Assembly (NCBI RefSeq): GCF_014066305.1
Contig: NW_023501093.1
Location: 62,001 to 126,000 of the forward strand
Direction of reading: 5' to 3'
From: Letharia columbiana
Taxonomy: Eukaryota > Ascomycota > Lecanoromycetes > Lecanorales > Parmeliaceae
DNA: 64,000 nucleotides
In this document: in pieces, positions 59,901 through 64,000 of the stretch
Numbering within the stretch: position 1 is the stretch's first letter
Layout of the letters: each line of letters opens with the position of its first letter
Notes under the pieces: generated by a model
What the model was told of the DNA's origin: nothing
The model's input: only the letters and a program-made list of their open reading frames with translations
The model's database searches: none
Translations under genes and position numbers: made by a program

Positions 59901-60231
59901 GCTGTTGCGACTGTGTTCTGCGTATTTGGCTTGCTCAACGGCGGGCAGAAGGAGCCGGTAAAACACCTTGTCACAACGGCACGAGTGTGGATCTTTTCCT
60001 TTGGTGTGTTTTGTTTGATGGCTGGCGTCTACTACCTTTTGAATGATTTTGCAGCATTTGATCGGATAATGCACGGAAAATGGCCACGGGAAAGGAAGCA
60101 CAAGAATAAAAACATGGAGGATTTAGGTACGTTGATTCTCAGAACTGATCATTTGGTGGGCGAGCGCTTAAATTCGTGGCGCAGCTTTCGCTCTGGATAG
60201 GCTTTCTCGGCAGCACGATAAGGCGGTTTAA
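56974..60231 (+). CDS. PMA1: Plasma-membrane P-type H+-ATPase (P3A)
   Basis: Electrogenic proton pump of the plasma membrane. Exons 56974-57477, 57570-57803, 57871-58388, 58517-60126 and 60185-60231 give 970 residues. The N-terminal 168 residues carry an acidic stretch ([17 protein letters not shown]) and the YGWN motif before helix 1. Signatures are complete: TGES at 271-274, phosphorylation site CSDKTGTLT (Asp418, split by an intron), [19 protein letters not shown] and GDGVNDAPS. The proton-path region reads [16 protein letters not shown] and [16 protein letters not shown]. The last exon restores a regulatory tail, [17 protein letters not shown]. Yeast Pma1 has adjacent Ser-Thr phosphosites in the matching RVSTQHEK. 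Here the second is Arg. It could be a divergent paralogue rather than the main housekeeping pump. Confidence 0.94.
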
Positions 60232-60679
60232 GGGGCTGCTCCGGGGCAACGGAGGGAACTCTGGGGTTGGAATTCGGGGCGTCAAAAGTTCATTTCTAGG
60301 GTCCAGGGGCATTATTATTGTAGAATAATTGTAAACTTTTCTGGCCTGATATGTTGTACCCTTCAATGAATATTGGCATCCTTGATTCCATTACACGGCT
60401 TGATATAAATGAAAGGCTGCATAAAATATTCAGAAGTCATACAACTTAACGGACACATACGCGGACAGCTATTTGAGATTGTCCGCCCATTGTTGTAATG
60501 CCTACTTTAATCGTCTCTGCCCGTTTCAGCAATCCGAAGCCATATATCCTGCCACGCACGGATTTTTCACCCATAACGGCATGCTCCTCCTGATTTGCCG
60601 TGCTTCCAAAACACTTTGTCTTCCTACCTTTCTTGACCCTTCACTCCGACCTTGTTGAAAAAGACATCTTTCAAGAATC
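60232..60679. other. Intergenic region
   Basis: 448 bases between two plus-strand genes. Nothing recognisable. Confidence 0.5.
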
Positions 60680-62489
60680 ATGCCGCCTGCACTCCCAGGC
60701 TTCTATTATGACGCCGAGAAGAAAAGGTATTTCAAGATCCAACCCAATCATGTTGCAGCACGTGGATCAGCGAGTAAGTACTCGAAGGCGGCCCTGGAGA
60801 AGGAAGCCGAGGAGCAGCGCGAGCAGAAGCGGAGGAAATTGTTTGAACAAAGGGAGACGGAGATGAAAGTGAAGCGGTCAAAGGTGCTAGAGAGTCCACT
60901 CGGTGGGGGATGGGGTGTTACGAGGGAGCTCGGCGTGATGAAACTTGACCGCAATACCATCATGAGAGCCTGGGCGCAGGGTCTGCACAGAATGGAAGTT
61001 TCGAATTTCCGTCGCCCCGACGGTGGCTCTGGAACATTCGTGTACGATACGGCCATGGGGGTCCTTACGCATGCTGAGGCGCTCCGTGGCAATGGAGCCG
61101 ATGCTTTATTTATCGTGTTCGTGGACATCTCGGTTGTGACTTTGGGGACGTGATGCTGATGATGCGCATTTTTAGGAACCATATTGTGCCCCCTGCTTGT
61201 AATTTGGGAAGGGGTAGTTGGGTTGAGTTGAGCGGGCTGTCGGGTTGGCATGTTTTCGATACTCAGGTAAGTTTCCACGAGATGAGACGGTGGTTTTCGG
61301 CTGATGGCCTGGTGTGTGTTAGATTACCTCGATGGACATTTCGCCTTCAAGGGTGCTCATGTGAGTACCGCGTGTTTATCTGCTTATGCTCTGTTGTCTC
61401 CTACTCCATGTTGATTTAGCTTCACTCATTGTTTCTGCCATGCTTGCTTTGACACACCCTTTATCCTACATCTTTGCCCAACGTCCCTCCACCAAGCTCC
61501 GTTTCCTCTCGTCCTTTCGTCCTTTCGTCCTTTGGAGGCTTTTTGTTCTTCAGTTTTCTCTCTCCAGAATTGGTGTATCGTCAATCGACAAACATGATTC
61601 GATCTACTTATGCTCCAATAGGACGACAACAATGGGCGGCAGCCAACCAGCTTGCGTTCACCTAACCAAACTCATCCAGCCGGAACAGTGGAGGGCGCCG
61701 TACCAGGGCTATACAAGGGCTCGATCACATGAACGACATAATGATCCGCTATCGTACACAAGCGATGTCTCTACCATCATCCGCCCCCAAACGAATACTA
61801 CGTTCTGGGCTTCCTCTTCCCGCCCTGACCCCACGATTTCTGATTTTGCTATCGCCACAACGTGCGGTACTGTACTTGTTGCGGAATCTCAATCTTCGTG
61901 GACATTTGATCGAATCCAGACCTTCAAGTACGAGGACCCTGACGCCAGCCCCGAGGTGCTGGCTGTTGACTGGCTCGACACGAATGTCCTACTCAACGGA
62001 TGTCGAGACGGTACAGTGAGATTATGGGATGCGAGGACTTGTGGCGCCAGTGGGACGAGTTGGAGAGTGAAGCATCCGAGTTGCATCAATCACGTCAGGA
62101 GGGTCGACGCGAATAGGATCGTAGCTGCTGGGTTGGAGAGGCAGATGGCGGCTTACGATTTACGTTACATACGACCCAAAGACGATCTCGCCAATGGTGT
62201 CACGAGACCTTACGTGGAGTTCCCAGGGTACAACAATAAAGAGCTCAATGGCATTGGGGTCGGATTTGACGTTTGTGGGAATCTTGTTGCGGCAGGTACG
62301 GATGAGGGAGGGGTGCAGATTTTTGATGGGGCGAGTGGGCGAGAGGTGACGGTGGGCATGGGAGGGGATATGGGCAAGGATTTAGGAGGGCCGGCGAGGT
62401 GTTTGAGATTCGTGGACACAGAGCAACGGAGGGATGGGAGAAGATTGTTTGTGGAAGGTGCGAGAGGGATTGAGCAGTGGACTTGGTGA
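60680..62489 (+). CDS. DCAF4-like WD-repeat protein, one frameshift
   Basis: Predicted substrate receptor of a CUL4-DDB1 type ubiquitin ligase. Segments 60680-61266, 61323-61360 and 61622-62489 join across introns of 56 and 261 nt. The start LPGFYYDAEKKRYFKIQ is typical of DCAF4-like proteins. WD-repeat sequence follows (EVLAVDWLDTNVLLNGCRDG, then TVRLWDAR; IVAAGLERQMAAYDLR). Near 61100-61120 the frame slips. FVYDTAMGVLTHAEALRGNG is in one frame, but RGHLGCDFGDVMLMMR, which clearly continues it, is in another and needs one extra base. With that base the coding total divides by three (497 residues), so there is a one-base deletion or an assembly error. The long second intron has a pyrimidine-rich 3' half. 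Confidence 0.75.
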
Positions 62490-62733
62490 TAGTGAAATCT
62501 ATGATGATGACCTTATATATGATGTAGGAATTAAGATGATGTCGATGATGTCAATGATGTACATTTATCTTGATCAAGAGACGAAAATGATCCCTCGATC
62601 GTATGTAAGTAACCCTCAGCCCTATATCTAATCAACATGGAAGCGGAGAGGTGTTTATACATTGAGGTGGGCTTGAGCCCAGCCAACAGCTTGCCAGATA
62701 GGGGTAGGTATCCATCCGAAAAGCTGGCCCTTT

Positions 62734-63768
62734 CTATACAATCGTATTGAATGCCGGTATCAGCGTCTGCGCAAGCCAAAAGCTAAACACCAGTTTCGGG
62801 CCGGTCATCAACAACTTCGGCGTCAACCCCTTGAAGAAACTCGTAAACCCTTCATTCTTCATCATGCTCCCCACAATCTTGAATCCGCTCTCCGGATTCT
62901 CGAAATTCCGATTCTGTATCCTCGTTTTAATCACATCCAACGGGGCCGACACAAGCAAGGAGGCGGTTGCACCAGCGATTGAGGCAACGAAGTTCTGCAT
63001 GAAGCCGGCTGAGTTATAATCATCGAGTTTGTACAGGTATTGTTTCGCGGCTGCTGAACCACCAAAGAGAGCGAACGAGCCGGGGGCGTTACGGGCGGCG
63101 GTCCAGCCGGCGCCGCGGTAGAGTCCCATGCCTTCGTCCGCTACTATTCGGAAGACACCGCGGCCGCGGAAGGCCTCGGGGTTGGTTTGGCGTTTAATTT
63201 TCAGGACGTCGAGTGGGAGGAGGACGATTTCGCCTATGCCGATGAAGCTATGCAAACCAGGTCAGCTTTATTCGGGCCAAGCTCTAAGATACTCAGTGAC
63301 ATGCCTTCCGGCAGTCGCATGCATGATTGCCTTCCCGTTACCCTTTCCAAACGTTCGGTCGAACTGGTCTCCGTGATGTAATGCTAGATAGTCTCTTGCG
63401 AATGGCTGGCCGCCATACTTGTATATGCGTTGCAGCACCTTATATCCTGCAGCATAACCCAGCCCCGGAAATAAAGAGGTAAATTTCTTCCCAACTGTCG
63501 CATGAGCTGTATCTCTGAAAACCACTTCATTTAGTCTAGCAGCTGATGCGACTTTTCCTTGGTTGCTCATCAATCGTTTGGCGATGGTATCAACTGGGTG
63601 GAATATGGCGAGTTCGGCGATCCCAGCGGATCCTGAGGAAGGTCAGTGGCTATGGATGGGTAGGAATTGAATTGATGTACCCGACCCCAAGAGTCTGGCA
63701 GCGGCCGATTCTTTCTTGAACTCTTTTGCAGCGGAACTGGCGACGGTCTCCACCACCTGCGGAGCCAT
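62734..63768 (-). CDS. GGC1: Mitochondrial GTP/GDP carrier Ggc1
   Basis: Inner-membrane carrier exchanging GTP and GDP, by family, and linked to mitochondrial iron homeostasis in yeast. Exons 63768-63681, 63632-63305 and 63247-62734 give 309 residues. Carrier signatures are HPVDTIAKRL, LPLDVLKIKR and APLDVIKTRI. The closely conserved Ggc1 segments ARLLGSGSAGI, LFPGLGYAAGYKVLQR and GWTAARNAPGSFALFGG leave little doubt about orthology. Intron 1 is GT-AG. Intron 2 (63304-63248) appears to be GC-AG: only the donor AG|GCATGT gives the conserved junction ATAGSFIGIGEIVLLP in frame. A GT site 13 bases further on would give a less conserved join (AGRHVTDFIGIG). Confidence 0.95.
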
Positions 63769-64000
63769 TCCCCTTGGATTCCCTTGGGTCTCGCGGCCCG
63801 TCGTATGATGGGAGGAGAGCTGCTACAAAGACTGTTTGTACAGGAAGCCCGGGGTCCGCAATACAATAGACCGAAAGTTGGATGCAAGCGGGCGGGTAGT
63901 AGTGAAGAGAAAAGGAGTGGATCAAAAGCACAGAATCATTAAATCCAAAATTTGGTTCACCAGGGCAGTTGAGACTTGAGAAGAGTAAAGTATTTTAAGG

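Overview
The window is nuclear DNA of a filamentous ascomycete (Pezizomycotina; a dothideomycete-like fungus is my best guess, at low confidence). The signs are single genes on both strands with many 45-95 nt GT-AG introns, about 50% GC, fungus-only families (DUF6604, a GFA enzyme, a Hda1 deacetylase with an Arb2-like tail, the Yhm2 and Ggc1 carriers), and no operons. I rebuilt exons by hand from splice signals, reading-frame closure and family motifs.

Layout, left to right. 1.1-7.5 kb: a 2,102-residue SNT1-like double-SANT corepressor with long glutamine tracts. 7.5-9.8 kb: non-coding, with microsatellites and a 330-bp inverted repeat. 9.8-10.2 kb: a GFA-family zinc enzyme. 12-15.3 kb: an unknown coiled-coil protein. 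16.1-20.5 kb: a 1,447-residue protein joining a chromodomain with intact aromatic cage to a Tbf1-type telobox Myb domain. 21.4-23 kb: a histidine acid phosphatase-like protein. 23.8-25.5 kb: a broken conserved gene. 25.8-30.5 kb: a coiled-coil protein, an uncertain CxxC protein and an F-box protein. 31.1-34.2 kb: an HDA1 deacetylase in 15 exons, including a 14-nt microexon carrying two zinc ligands. 35.7-39.8 kb: GAPDH and glycogen branching enzyme. 42.4-46 kb: mitochondrial ClpX and the Yhm2 citrate carrier. 46.7-49.3 kb: a DUF6604 pseudogene. 50.6-52.2 kb: mitochondrial citrate synthase. 53.1-55.7 kb: an Nrd1/Seb1-type termination factor. 57-60.2 kb: a plasma-membrane H+-ATPase. 60.7-62.5 kb: a DCAF4-like WD-repeat gene with one frameshift. 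62.7-63.8 kb: the Ggc1 GTP/GDP carrier, with a probable GC-AG intron.

Two themes stand out. Three chromatin-silencing proteins (SNT1, the chromodomain-telobox protein, HDA1) lie within 33 kb. Central carbon and mitochondrial functions (GAPDH, branching enzyme, ClpX, citrate carrier, citrate synthase, Ggc1, H+-ATPase) fill the right half. Linkage alone does not show co-regulation. The best candidate for something undescribed is the chromodomain plus telobox-Myb protein, a possible reader that couples methylated histone H3 to telomere-type DNA repeats.
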